Positions 27,151 through 36,050 of a DNA stretch of 64,000 bases are shown here, piece by piece; the first letter of the stretch is position 1; each line of letters begins with the position of its first letter. Made by a program: the position numbers and the translations under genes. Source of the DNA: Clostridium ganghwense (GTDB lineage Bacteria > Bacillota > Clostridia > Clostridiales > Clostridiaceae); NCBI RefSeq assembly GCF_026735165.1, contig NZ_JAPQES010000001.1:62001-126000 (forward strand), read 5' to 3'. The notes beneath the pieces are model-generated. The model saw only the letters and a list, made by a program, of their open reading frames with translations, had not been told where the DNA came from and did no database searches.

Positions 27151-28530
27151 ATGGATAATTCAAAAGAATTGGGTAGTGCAAAAATTTCAACTTTACTATG
27201 GAAGTTTTCTATACCTGCAATTATCGGAATGCTTGTTAATGCATTATACAATATAATAGATAGAATTTTCATTGGACGAAGTGTAGGACAAATAGGTTTA
27301 GCTGGACTTGCTATAACACTTCCTATTTCTAGTATTATTATGGCTTTTGGAATGCTAGTTGGAATTGGTGCTTCTACTTTAGTTTCTATTAAACTGGGTG
27401 AAAAAGATAAAGCTATGGCTGAGCAGATTCTTAGCACAAGTGTAATTTTAGATATTGTAATTTCTGTTATTATAAGTATTTTAGGACTTACATTTATTAA
27501 TCCAATCTTAAAACTTTTTGGTGCAAGTAATGCAAGTCTTCCATACGCTAAAGAATATATAGTAATTATTCTTGTTGGGGCTGTATTTCAAAATATTGGC
27601 TTTGGTATAAATAATATTATACGTTCTGAAGGTAATCCTAAAATCGCAATGCGAACTATGCTTGTTGGAGGAATTTTAAATATAATTTTAGATCCTATAT
27701 TTATATTTGTATTCAACTTAGGGATTAAAGGAGCTGCTATTGCTACAGTTATTTCACAAACAGTTAATACAATCTTAGTTATGCATTATTTCTTAAGTAA
27801 AAATAGTGGAAGTACTCTTAAAATAAAAAAATCAACCTTTAATTTAAATATAAAAATTTCATTAGAAATATTTTCAATAGGTCTTTCTCCATTCTCAATG
27901 CAACTTGCTGCTGGTGCTGTTACTGCACTATACAATAAAGGTTTATTTAAATATGGTGGAGATATTGCTGTTGCAGCCATGGGAATTATAGCTAGTATTT
28001 GTATGCTTATCTTTATGCCTATTTTTGGTATAAACCAAGGTGTTCAACCAATTTTAGGTTATAACTATGGTGCTAAATCTTATAAAAGAGTAAAAAAGGC
28101 TCTAAAACTTGGTATATATTCAGGAATAACTATAGCTTCTATTGGATTTATAGTAGTAGAATTTTTCCCTGAAGTTCTTATATCCATGTTTAGTAAAAAT
28201 GATCCAGCTCTTATAAAACTCGGTGCTCATGGAATTAGAATAGATTTAATGTTTCTTCCCATAGTAGGATATCAAATAGTTGGTGCAAATTATTTTCAAG
28301 CTATTGGTAAAGCTAAAATCTCTATTTTCCTTAGTTTCTTAAGACAAGTAATTGTATTAATTCCTATAATCATTATTTTACCTAGATTTTTAAAATTAGA
28401 AGGACTTTGGCTTTCTCAGCCGCTAGCTGATATAGCTGCTGCTTTAGTTACTGGTTACTTCTTATATAGAGATATAAAAGAACTAAATCGTTTAGAAAAA
28501 TCTAAAGATAATAAAGAAGTTTTAGCATAA
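27151..28530 (+). CDS. MATE family exporter, second copy
   Basis: A 459-residue 12-helix protein of the MATE family, DinF/NorM-like branch: LWKFSIPAIIGMLVNALYNIIDRIFIG, NNIIRSEGNPKIAM (half one) and NYFQAIGKAKISI (half two). Only distantly related to the copy at 8925, so the pair is not a recent duplication. Efflux of cationic compounds with Na+ or H+ is the family function. Start ATG 27151, AAGAAAGG ribosome site. Convergent with nagB at a shared terminator. Confidence 0.93.
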   Translation: MDNSKELGSAKISTLLWKFSIPAIIGMLVNALYNIIDRIFIGRSVGQIGLAGLAITLPISSIIMAFGMLVGIGASTLVSIKLGEKDKAMAEQILSTSVILDIVISVIISILGLTFINPILKLFGASNASLPYAKEYIVIILVGAVFQNIGFGINNIIRSEGNPKIAMRTMLVGGILNIILDPIFIFVFNLGIKGAAIATVISQTVNTILVMHYFLSKNSGSTLKIKKSTFNLNIKISLEIFSIGLSPFSMQLAAGAVTALYNKGLFKYGGDIAVAAMGIIASICMLIFMPIFGINQGVQPILGYNYGAKSYKRVKKALKLGIYSGITIASIGFIVVEFFPEVLISMFSKNDPALIKLGAHGIRIDLMFLPIVGYQIVGANYFQAIGKAKISIFLSFLRQVIVLIPIIIILPRFLKLEGLWLSQPLADIAAALVTGYFLYRDIKELNRLEKSKDNKEVLA

Positions 28531-28534
28531 TTAA

Positions 28535-28573
28535 AAATTATAAGGATATTACCACGTAATATCCTTATAATTT
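28535..28573. terminator. Bidirectional terminator
   Basis: AAATTATAAGGATATTA and TAATATCCTTATAATTT arms, perfect 17 bp, CCACG loop, between the MATE gene and nagB. Confidence 0.94.
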
Positions 28574-29290
28574 ACTACTAGCTTCCTTATCTACAATTAC
28601 AGTTACATCATTGTGGAGCTGCAAAATTGAAGCTGGAACCTCTGGCGATATTTTCCCTTTTATCATTCCATAAACTGCATCAGCTTTACCTTCTCCATTT
28701 GCAAGCAACAAAATTTTCTTAGACTGCATTATAGTTTTTATTCCCATACTTATAGCTTTTGTTGGAACTTCTTCTATTGAAGAGAAGAATCTTGAATTTG
28801 CTTCTATAGTATCTTGTGTAAGATTAACTAAATGAGTAGAAGCTTCAAAATTTATATCTGGTTCATTAAAACCAATATGTCCATTACCACCTATTCCCAA
28901 AACCTGTATATCTATTCCTCCTGATTCTTTTATTACTTTTTCATAATTCTCACATTCCGCTTCTATATCTGCAACATTCCCATTAGGTATATGAATATTT
29001 TTTTCTTTAACATTGATATAATTAAATAAATTTTTCCTCATAAAGTAATGATAACTTTGATCATTTTCCTCACTTAATCCATAATATTCATCTAAATTAA
29101 AAGTTTTAACATTACTAAAATCTAGTTCTCTATTTTTATACATATTTATAAGTTCTTTATACATTCCAACAGGAGTAGAACCTGTAGCTAAACCTAAAAT
29201 ACTATCTGGTTTTAGTATTATTTGACTAGCAATAATTTTTGCAGCCTTTATACTCATTTCTTCATAATTATCAACAGCAATTATTCTCAT
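28565..29290 (-). CDS. nagB: Glucosamine-6-phosphate deaminase
   Basis: A 241-residue enzyme that isomerises and deaminates glucosamine-6-P to fructose-6-P and ammonia. Seen: LGLATGSTP phosphate loop, catalytic Asp in FNLDEYYGL, and GIGGNGHIGFNEP carrying the ring-opening His. The N-terminus MRIIAVDNYEEMS fits the family start. It follows nagA by 13 bases and ends at the shared terminator. The C-terminal allosteric extension of E. coli NagB is absent, as in Bacillus. Confidence 0.97.
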   Translation of the reverse strand: MRIIAVDNYEEMSIKAAKIIASQIILKPDSILGLATGSTPVGMYKELINMYKNRELDFSNVKTFNLDEYYGLSEENDQSYHYFMRKNLFNYINVKEKNIHIPNGNVADIEAECENYEKVIKESGGIDIQVLGIGGNGHIGFNEPDINFEASTHLVNLTQDTIEANSRFFSSIEEVPTKAISMGIKTIMQSKKILLLANGEGKADAVYGMIKGKISPEVPASILQLHNDVTVIVDKEASSKL

Positions 29291-29303
29291 TCTAAGCCCT
29301 CCC

Positions 29304-30452
29304 CTAATCTAAGTTATTATATACTGTTTTACCTTCTACTATGGTAAGATATACATTAAATTCACTATCAAAAATTGTTATATCTGCATCCTTACCCTCT
29401 TTTAAACTTCCTTTAAATTTATCAATCTTAAATTCCCTAGCTCCATTTAACGAAGCCATTTTGACCAATTCATCAATTTTTAGGTTAGTATGTTTATACA
29501 TATTTTTAAGTGCAACATTAAGAGTGAGAATACTTCCAGCAAGAGTTCCATCTTTTAGTCTTGCAGATGTTTCATCAACAATAACCTTTTGACCTCCAAG
29601 ATCATACTCTCCACACTTCATACATCCTGCTCTCATAGAATCAGTTATTAGAACTAGTCTATCTTTTCCTTTTACATTTACAAGAAATTGAAATAATCCC
29701 GGATGAACATGTATAGTATCTGCAATAAGTTCACAGTTAACATCATTTCCAAGTACAGCTCCTACAACTCCTGGTTTTCTATGGTGCAAAGGAGTCATAG
29801 CATTAAAAATGTGTGTTGCATGGGTAATTCCTTTTTCTATACCATATATAGCCTCCTCATAAGTTGCATTTGTATGTCCTATTGATAAAACAACATCAGG
29901 ATGAACCTTCATCTTTTTCATAAATTCATCATTTTCATCCATTTCAGTAGCTAGAGTGATTATTTTGATTACATCTAAATAATTTTGAACAAAATCATAA
30001 CTTGGTTTCTGTATAAACTCTGGATTCTGAGCTCCTTTATACTTTTCATTTATAAAAGGACCTTCCAGATGAGCACCTAAGACCTTTGCTCCATTTAATT
30101 CCATACCCATACATTCTTTAACACATTCTAATGCATTATATATGGCTTCTCTACTCATTGTCATTGTAGTTGGTAAAAATGCTGTAACTCCATTTTGGCA
30201 GATAGTACTGCTGATTTTTATAATATCTTCAATACTTCCATCCATAGTGTCACTACCACCGCTGCCATGAATATGCAAATCAATAAATCCTGGAGATATA
30301 TATTTTCCATTAACATCAATTATTTCTTCTAAATCATATTCACCAAGCTTGTCTTTACTAATAATGTATTTAATTTTATTATCAAATAAGATACTACTAT
30401 TCTGCAATATACCTTCTTCAGTAATTATCTTTCCATTTGTTATTGCTTTCAT
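29304..30452 (-). CDS. nagA: N-acetylglucosamine-6-phosphate deacetylase
   Basis: A 382-residue metal-dependent amidohydrolase that removes acetate from GlcNAc-6-P. Metal-site motifs: FIDLHIHGSGG, HLEGPF with the catalytic Glu, SIGHTNA, and THIFNAMTPLHHR; the catalytic Asp is in LITDSMRAG. ATG 30452 with a GAAGGGA site fits the family start; an upstream in-frame ATG at 30485 adds 11 residues that do not match. It lies 59 bases after the GntR regulator gene and 13 before nagB: a three-gene operon. Confidence 0.97.
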   Translation of the reverse strand: MKAITNGKIITEEGILQNSSILFDNKIKYIISKDKLGEYDLEEIIDVNGKYISPGFIDLHIHGSGGSDTMDGSIEDIIKISSTICQNGVTAFLPTTMTMSREAIYNALECVKECMGMELNGAKVLGAHLEGPFINEKYKGAQNPEFIQKPSYDFVQNYLDVIKIITLATEMDENDEFMKKMKVHPDVVLSIGHTNATYEEAIYGIEKGITHATHIFNAMTPLHHRKPGVVGAVLGNDVNCELIADTIHVHPGLFQFLVNVKGKDRLVLITDSMRAGCMKCGEYDLGGQKVIVDETSARLKDGTLAGSILTLNVALKNMYKHTNLKIDELVKMASLNGAREFKIDKFKGSLKEGKDADITIFDSEFNVYLTIVEGKTVYNNLD

Positions 30453-30511
30453 AATAATCCCTTCTTTATTATATATTTTATACATGAAATATTTGTAAAA
30501 TAAGATAATAG

Positions 30512-31243
30512 CTATTTAAGTCTTATCTCATATTTATATTTATCACACCTAAAAGTAGTCTTTGTATATTCCATAGCAGTTCCATCACTTAAATATGCAG
30601 TTCCTTTAACAAGCAAAGCTAAATCCTCACTTTCTAAGTTTAATAATTCACCTTCATATTCATTTACCTTTATAGGCTCTATAGTTTGCTTTGTACTTTC
30701 AGGACAATATCCATATTTTTCTCTTAATACAACATATAAAGATCTGCCTTCTAACATTTCTCTAGTTAAATCTGGGCATAATCTATACGGAATACAAACA
30801 TCTTCTACACCAAAAGGCTCATCTTCTACAGTTCTCAATCTTTTTAATTCTATAACTTTTTCATCATCTATTAAATTTAAATGCTTTCTATTTTCTAAAG
30901 TTGAATCTTTTATATCAAAGGATAATATATTTGTATAACTTTTAAGCCCTCTCTTAGCCAATGCCTCTGTAAACCCTTTACTTAGTTCAGAAAGAGGTTG
31001 ATTTATCTTAGGCTGTGAAACAAAGGTTCCTTTTCCCTGTTCTCTATAAAGTACACCTTCATTCACAAGGGCCATTATTGCTTTCCTTGCAGTCATTCTA
31101 CTTACATTTTGAATTTCACAAAGTTGTCTTTCTGTAGGTATCAAATCACCAGGCTTTAACTCTTCATTTTCAATCATTTCTTGCAGTATTTCTTTCAATT
31201 GGTAATATAGCGGTATTGGATTTTCTTTAGAAACCTTTTTCAA
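30512..31243 (-). CDS. GntR/HutC-family regulator, NagR-like
   Basis: A 243-residue regulator: N-terminal GntR winged helix (IPLYYQLKEILQEMI...PTERQLCEIQNVSRMTARKAI) and C-terminal UTRA effector domain (VIELKRLRTVEDEPFGVED...). UTRA regulators of this type (NagR/YvoA) bind GlcN-6-P or GlcNAc-6-P and repress nag genes. It heads the nagA-nagB operon. A near-palindromic ATTGTATATACCAAT lies 38 bases upstream of its start and is a candidate autoregulatory operator. Effector identity is inferred from the context. Confidence 0.9.
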   Translation of the reverse strand: MKKVSKENPIPLYYQLKEILQEMIENEELKPGDLIPTERQLCEIQNVSRMTARKAIMALVNEGVLYREQGKGTFVSQPKINQPLSELSKGFTEALAKRGLKSYTNILSFDIKDSTLENRKHLNLIDDEKVIELKRLRTVEDEPFGVEDVCIPYRLCPDLTREMLEGRSLYVVLREKYGYCPESTKQTIEPIKVNEYEGELLNLESEDLALLVKGTAYLSDGTAMEYTKTTFRCDKYKYEIRLK

Positions 31244-31280
31244 AATTCAACCTCCAAATCTCATAATAATATATTGTTAT

Positions 31281-31295
31281 ATTGTATATACCAAT
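31281..31295. promoter_or_regulatory. Candidate NagR-type operator
   Basis: ATTGTATATACCAAT (reverse ATTGGTATATACAAT) upstream of the GntR gene. It resembles dre/YvoA sites, which have a TGGTATA-like half site, and sits in the promoter region. Confidence 0.5.
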
Positions 31296-31369
31296 TTTAT
31301 CATAATAAATGGAACAATTCAATAACATTATCTTTTAAGTATAGTTAGTTCCATTTATTTTTCCATATA

Positions 31370-32287
31370 TTATCTATTTATAGACCTTGCCATTCTAATA
31401 TAAGTATGTCGTTTACCTCTTATTGCAATGCTATAATCCATAATATTTTCTGGTACTGCAATTCCAGTATATCCTGCGTCTCCTATATGATGTATATCTG
31501 TCCCTGCCATTTTACACATAAGTGCAATTCTTTTAATAGTTTCAGAATCAGCTCCTTCTTGAGAAGTTCCAATAGAAGTTAATGCTAATACCTCTAAGTT
31601 ATGGGTATATACTATAAGCTCTTTAATATATTCAACCGTTATTCCAGGCACCGTTCCTGGAGCAGGCATAAGAATTATATCAGCTCCAGCCTCTACAAAT
31701 TCTTTTATATCTTTCTTTGTTATAATGTTTTCACCAGCTTCATTTAATGAACCTGCTGCATGCATTTTACCAACACAAAGAATAACTTTATCTCCTATAT
31801 CTTTTCTTATACTTTTGGCTGAAGATACAATAGCCTTATTAGAAACTCCTGTTCCAGGATTTCCTGTTAAAACTATCATATTTACTCCCATTTCATAAGC
31901 TTTAACAGCAGTTTCTCTAGTAGCTAATCTTCCTTTGGAAATCTCATGTATGTCCCCTACAGATTCCATTTCACTATCTACTGGTTCTAAATTAATTCCT
32001 ATCACTCTACCTGTAAGTCTTTTTATCTCTTTTATTATGTTATCCTTATCAACTTTAGGAATTCCATTGAAAACAGGATTATATACATCAAACATATTTA
32101 ACAAAATAATGTCTGCTCCAAAAGCTGCTGCAATCTCTGCATTACTTACATTATAATATAACGGCATAGCAAGTCCTATAATTTCAGCAATTAAAGTCCT
32201 TCCTTCACTAGCAGTAATAGCTTCAAGTAATTCTTTTTTACTTATTCCTTTTAAATCCGAATAATTACAATCTAATAACCGTTTCAT
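31370..32287 (-). CDS. Conserved TIM-barrel-like protein in amino-sugar locus
   Basis: A 305-residue protein predicted as a beta/alpha barrel: EIIGLAMPLYYNVSNAEIAA, FGADIILLNMFDV, VIGINLEPVD, VNMIVLTGNPGTGV, VILCVGKMHAAG and ADIILMPAPGTVPG alternate as strand-loop units with conserved Gly/Asp ends. Homologues are usually found beside GlcNAc-type PTS genes under vague names; I do not know its reaction. ATG 32287 with GGAGG at 6 bases is the start; an upstream ATG in frame is poorer. It follows nagE after a hairpin that may reduce read-through. Confidence 0.7.
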   Translation of the reverse strand: MKRLLDCNYSDLKGISKKELLEAITASEGRTLIAEIIGLAMPLYYNVSNAEIAAAFGADIILLNMFDVYNPVFNGIPKVDKDNIIKEIKRLTGRVIGINLEPVDSEMESVGDIHEISKGRLATRETAVKAYEMGVNMIVLTGNPGTGVSNKAIVSSAKSIRKDIGDKVILCVGKMHAAGSLNEAGENIITKKDIKEFVEAGADIILMPAPGTVPGITVEYIKELIVYTHNLEVLALTSIGTSQEGADSETIKRIALMCKMAGTDIHHIGDAGYTGIAVPENIMDYSIAIRGKRHTYIRMARSINR

Positions 32288-32306
32288 CTTTAACCTCCAA
32301 TTAAAA

Positions 32307-32347
32307 CCAAGCACAAAAACAATTGCTATAACTGCCTTTGTACTTGG
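32307..32347 (-). terminator. Hairpin between nagE and the TIM-barrel gene
   Basis: Minus strand CCAAGTACAAA and TTTGTGCTTGG arms around a ~19-base loop, then TTTTAATTGG, which includes the start of the next ribosome site. It is probably a partial terminator setting lower expression downstream. Confidence 0.55.
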
Positions 32348-32360
32348 CTAAATTTATTTA

Positions 32361-33761
32361 TTATTTCATTAAGGCTTTAATACGAGTTACTAATGGATCT
32401 GCCATTGTACCAACAACTATTTGATAATTATTTTCGTTAATCTTCATAATTCCAGTAGCACCTATTTCTTTTAATCTAGCCTCTTGTATTTTTGACCCAT
32501 CGCTAACTATTAATCTTATTCTTGTTATACAAGCTTCAATAACTTCAATATTTTCTTTATTTCCTATAGCTTCTAGTATTTCAGCTGCTTTCATCGTAAG
32601 TCCATCATTATCTAATTTTGATAAACCAACACATTTCTCTTCTTCCCCTCTACCTGGGGTTGGAATATTGAATTTCTTTATGCAAAATAAAAATATTACA
32701 TAATAAACAGCTCCGAATATTAATCCTAATACTAATAATCCAATTGGCTTAGATGAAATCCCAAAATTGAGAACATAATCTATTAATCCTGCTGAGAAAC
32801 CAAATCCACATTTCATCCCCAATGCTGAAGTAACTGCAAGAGAAACACCTGTTAGTAATGCATGTATTACATATAATACTGGTGCTAAGAACATAAATGC
32901 AAATTCTATAGGTTCAGTTATACCTGTTAAGAAGGATGTAAATGCTATACCTAAAAGCATACCTGTTACCACTTTTCTGTTTTCTTTCTTAGCCGCAGTA
33001 ATCATAGCTAAACATGCTGCTGGAAGAGCAAACATCATGATTGGGAAGAAACCTGTCATAAATGTTCCAGCAGTAGGATCTCCTGCAAAGAATCTTGAAA
33101 GGTCTCCATTTACAACCTTTCCTGCTGCATCTGTAAATGAACCAAATTGAAACCAGAATAAAGAGTTAACAACGTGATGCAATCCAAAAGGTATTAATAA
33201 TCTGTTAAAGAATCCAAAGAAGAAAGCTCCTATAGTTCCAGAACCCGCTACAGCGTTACCAGCTGAATTTATTCCATTTTGAATTACTGGCCATACATAT
33301 CCAAATATAACACCTAAAATTAAAGTATATATTGAAGTGATAATAGGTACAAAACGTTTACCTCCAAAAAATCCTAAGAAATCTGGAACTTTAATTGCTT
33401 TATATTTGTTATACAAATAAGCTGCTAAGATACCTACTATAATACCTGCAAGTACTCCCATATTGATTTTGTCATTAAAAGTAGTAGCTACTTTAGTTAA
33501 TACAAAATAACCAACAGCAGCAGCTAGTGCTGAAACTCCATTATTTTCTTCCGCAAGTCCTACAGCAATACCAATAGCGAATATAAGTGCTAAATTACCA
33601 AAGATAGCATCACCTGCTGCTGCCATCCATTTAATATTAAGAACATCTGGCTGTCCCAGTCTTAATAACAATGCTGCTGCTGGTAATACAGCAACTGGAG
33701 TCATAAGTGCTTTACCTAGTCTTTGAAGCTTTGATAATAGTCCACCTTTTGACTTTGCCAT
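32361..33761 (-). CDS. nagE: PTS N-acetylglucosamine-type transporter, EIICB
   Basis: A 466-residue membrane protein. EIIC (about 1-370) has MTPVAVLPAAALLLRLG, FGLHHVVNSLFWF and ITEPIEFAFMF, the glucose/GlcNAc family signatures. EIIB (about 390-466) carries the phospho-Cys in IEACITRIRL (about residue 409). No EIIA is fused; the EIIA at 37605 can serve. It imports GlcNAc (or glucosamine/glucose) as the 6-phosphate. GlcNAc is inferred from nagA/nagB and the regulator nearby. Its leader carries a RAT antiterminator, so it is under the BglG-type protein encoded just upstream. Confidence 0.92.
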   Translation of the reverse strand: MAKSKGGLLSKLQRLGKALMTPVAVLPAAALLLRLGQPDVLNIKWMAAAGDAIFGNLALIFAIGIAVGLAEENNGVSALAAAVGYFVLTKVATTFNDKINMGVLAGIIVGILAAYLYNKYKAIKVPDFLGFFGGKRFVPIITSIYTLILGVIFGYVWPVIQNGINSAGNAVAGSGTIGAFFFGFFNRLLIPFGLHHVVNSLFWFQFGSFTDAAGKVVNGDLSRFFAGDPTAGTFMTGFFPIMMFALPAACLAMITAAKKENRKVVTGMLLGIAFTSFLTGITEPIEFAFMFLAPVLYVIHALLTGVSLAVTSALGMKCGFGFSAGLIDYVLNFGISSKPIGLLVLGLIFGAVYYVIFLFCIKKFNIPTPGRGEEEKCVGLSKLDNDGLTMKAAEILEAIGNKENIEVIEACITRIRLIVSDGSKIQEARLKEIGATGIMKINENNYQIVVGTMADPLVTRIKALMK

Positions 33762-33856
33762 AACTTTCCCTCCTGAAATAATTTATAATTGCATATATCA
33801 TAATTCATGCGTAAAACATAGAATTATTAACTAGTATAAATATCTAAATCGAGAAA

Positions 33857-33921
33857 CAAAAAAGAGCCGAAAAGGTTCCCCTTTTCCAGCTCTTGCCCAT
33901 TCATATTTATGGTTACACACC
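33857..33921 (-). promoter_or_regulatory. RAT antiterminator and terminator in the nagE leader
   Basis: The minus strand reads GGTGTGTAACCAT...GAATGGGCAAGAGC (33921-33889), a RAT element like those of sac/bgl/ptsG leaders (…GTTAC…GGCA-GA…). It overlaps the 5' arm of a terminator, AAGAGC-GGAAAAGG/CCTTTTC-GGCTCTT followed by six T (33894-33857). Binding of the antiterminator to the RAT would prevent the terminator from forming. Confidence 0.92.
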
Positions 33922-33960
33922 GAAAAATATTTTACATTTTATTCTATTATTGTTAATTTA

Positions 33961-33989
33961 AGTGTAACTCATTTATAGTTAATTGTCAA
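33961..33989 (-). promoter_or_regulatory. nagE promoter
   Basis: Minus strand TTGACA (33989-33984), 17-base spacer, TACACT (33966-33961). The -35 overlaps the 3' end of the antiterminator gene. Confidence 0.75.
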
Positions 33990-34834
33990 TATATTGTAGC
34001 AGAATTTTTAAATTTTTCTATATGAATACTAATATATCCTATTTCATCCTCAACAACTTTAATCTCTATTTCTCTTTCAATTATTTTTGCCACATTTTTA
34101 GCTAATTTATATGACTGCTTATATTGTTTTTTTATAACACTCAATAATTCATTCTTTATTGGATTACTAGTAAGGATTCTTTCTATAGCAAATCTAATAT
34201 GAGTTAAAAATCTTGCATAATCCAAAGATTGTCTATCAATATATATATTAAGACTGTCCTCTATAAATTCAACTATAGAATTACATAAAAAAGTATACTT
34301 TACTGTATTTGAAAGATTTCCTTTATTTCTAGCAGAATGAATATGCAAGGTTATGAATCCTATTTCTCCATCAGGTACCTTTATCCCTGTATAATTTTCA
34401 ATAATTCTAATAGCTTTTTCTGCTATTTGAAACTCCTTTCTATATAAAGTTTCTGTTTCAACTAAAAATGGATTTATTATTTCATCGTTTTTCTTTAGTC
34501 TTTGCAAAGTAAAAGCAATATGGTCTATAAGAGATATATGAATCTTTTCATTTAATTCTTCATTAAGTTTATGACTTACCATAAGAATAATCTCTTCACA
34601 CATTCCTACAATATCTTCATCTACTTTAGTCAATAATTGATTGAACTTACTAGAATTCCCTTCATCTTTTATAACAAAAATCTTTTCAATAGGAGTATCT
34701 CCTGAAATTATATCACCTGTTTTTTTACCAAAGCCTAATCCTTTTCGTAAAATAATTTTCTCTTCTCCATTTTGAGATACCAATATTACGTTATTATTAA
34801 ATATTTTTTTTATTTCGTAATTATGGTTCTTCAT
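33986..34834 (-). CDS. BglG/LicT-family transcriptional antiterminator
   Basis: A 282-residue RNA-binding regulator: CAT RNA-binding domain (1-55, IKKIFNNNVILVSQNGEEKI), PRD1 (~70-170) with conserved His in LIDHIAFTLQ and TLHIHS, and PRD2 (~175-280) with FLTHIRFAIE and SIHIEKF. PTS phosphorylation of PRD histidines controls dimerisation and RAT binding. Three RAT-plus-terminator leaders lie in the same locus (33.9, 37.5 and 38.15 kb), so it probably controls all three. It is 78 bases downstream of mupG. Confidence 0.93.
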   Translation of the reverse strand: MKNHNYEIKKIFNNNVILVSQNGEEKIILRKGLGFGKKTGDIISGDTPIEKIFVIKDEGNSSKFNQLLTKVDEDIVGMCEEIILMVSHKLNEELNEKIHISLIDHIAFTLQRLKKNDEIINPFLVETETLYRKEFQIAEKAIRIIENYTGIKVPDGEIGFITLHIHSARNKGNLSNTVKYTFLCNSIVEFIEDSLNIYIDRQSLDYARFLTHIRFAIERILTSNPIKNELLSVIKKQYKQSYKLAKNVAKIIEREIEIKVVEDEIGYISIHIEKFKNSATIY

Positions 34835-34912
34835 ATTTACATAACCACCTTTTAAATTATGTTTATAGGTACTTCTTACTTACTATAATTTTCATCATTA
34901 GTACACATAAAT

Positions 34913-35992
34913 TTAAACTGCTTTAAATCTAAATTTAGTTTCATCTTCTATATAATTAATTAAAAATTTTTCTTCATCAATTATTTCTCCAACTACATTC
35001 ACTCTATTATCTTGCGGCAAATCCTTTTTGCAAATTTGAAGTTCACCACAATATCTCAAATATTCTTTATTATCAATAGTTATAACTCCTGACTTTCTCT
35101 CACTATTGTTATAAGGATTGATTTCATCCTGTTTTTTTAAAAACATTCGTGAATCTGTAGACCTAACTACATCCTCTGCGCTATCAGGTCTATTTATATG
35201 ATACTCTTTAAAAATAATTTTCTTTTCAATTTCACAATTAGTATAAAGCTTAATTTTAAATTCTAAAATATCTTGGCTAAGCTGACCTACACTTTCAATT
35301 TCTAATTGTGATGGTATACTGTCACCCCAAAACACATTATCTATTCCTAAAGCATATAAATGTTTAGCTGAAATTTCAGGTTTCATAAATCTATGAATTT
35401 CAAGAGTTGGAAGTCCTTCATAAATAGGTCCTCTTTTATTTTGAAGAGACGGTATAAATGCTGATATTTCTATATTGTATTTTTTTAGCATGTCATTTTT
35501 CTTTTTAAAGCTTTCTACCGATATTCCACTATTAAGTTTAGGATAGTAATTATGACAAGCTTGAATCATCTTATAATTTGGCTGATATTTTTCAAACTGT
35601 TGTAGAAATCTTTCAGTAATTGTACTAGCATTAATTTCTACTTTTAATCCATATGAATTTTTAGTAAAAGTGGCAATTTCCTCTGGGGTAAATCCAAAAT
35701 CCACTCTAATTCCATATATATTTAAATCAGCAATGACTTTCAAGTTATTCATATTTGCATTAAGATAACTAAAAGCTCTCGGTGAAATATCTGCAACAAT
35801 TTTCATGTTCAATCTGTCTGCAAGTTTTGTAATTTCTTTAAAATCTTCTAATACTTTTTCATAATTTGCTTCTGGAATATGAAGTGATGTAAAAATCCTT
35901 TCAAAACCTTTTGTTCTAGCCATTTCTATATATTTTAAATTTTCTTCTAAGGTATAATCCATACCTATAAAAATTGATATTCCCTTTGCCAC
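34913..35992 (-). CDS. mupG: MupG-like 6-phospho-N-acetylmuramidase (DUF871)
   Basis: A 359-residue protein of the DUF871 family (formerly 'outer surface protein'): an N-terminal TIM barrel (~1-240; GISIFIGMDYTLEEN, FTSLHIPE, YGIRVDFGF, NASTI, CHNYYPKL, TLEIHR) and a C-terminal cyclophilin-like domain (~245-359; RFKAV end). MupG of Staphylococcus splits MurNAc-6P-GlcNAc, produced by the PTS, to MurNAc-6P plus GlcNAc. The gene lies directly between a MurP-like EIIBC and the antiterminator, which strongly supports this role. The motif reading is by eye. murQ is not in the window. Confidence 0.88.
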   Translation of the reverse strand: MAKGISIFIGMDYTLEENLKYIEMARTKGFERIFTSLHIPEANYEKVLEDFKEITKLADRLNMKIVADISPRAFSYLNANMNNLKVIADLNIYGIRVDFGFTPEEIATFTKNSYGLKVEINASTITERFLQQFEKYQPNYKMIQACHNYYPKLNSGISVESFKKKNDMLKKYNIEISAFIPSLQNKRGPIYEGLPTLEIHRFMKPEISAKHLYALGIDNVFWGDSIPSQLEIESVGQLSQDILEFKIKLYTNCEIEKKIIFKEYHINRPDSAEDVVRSTDSRMFLKKQDEINPYNNSERKSGVITIDNKEYLRYCGELQICKKDLPQDNRVNVVGEIIDEEKFLINYIEDETKFRFKAV

Positions 35993-36050
35993 TTTTGCTA
36001 CCTCCTAAATATATCTAATCAGTTAACGTATAATAATTAACATCGTTAAA

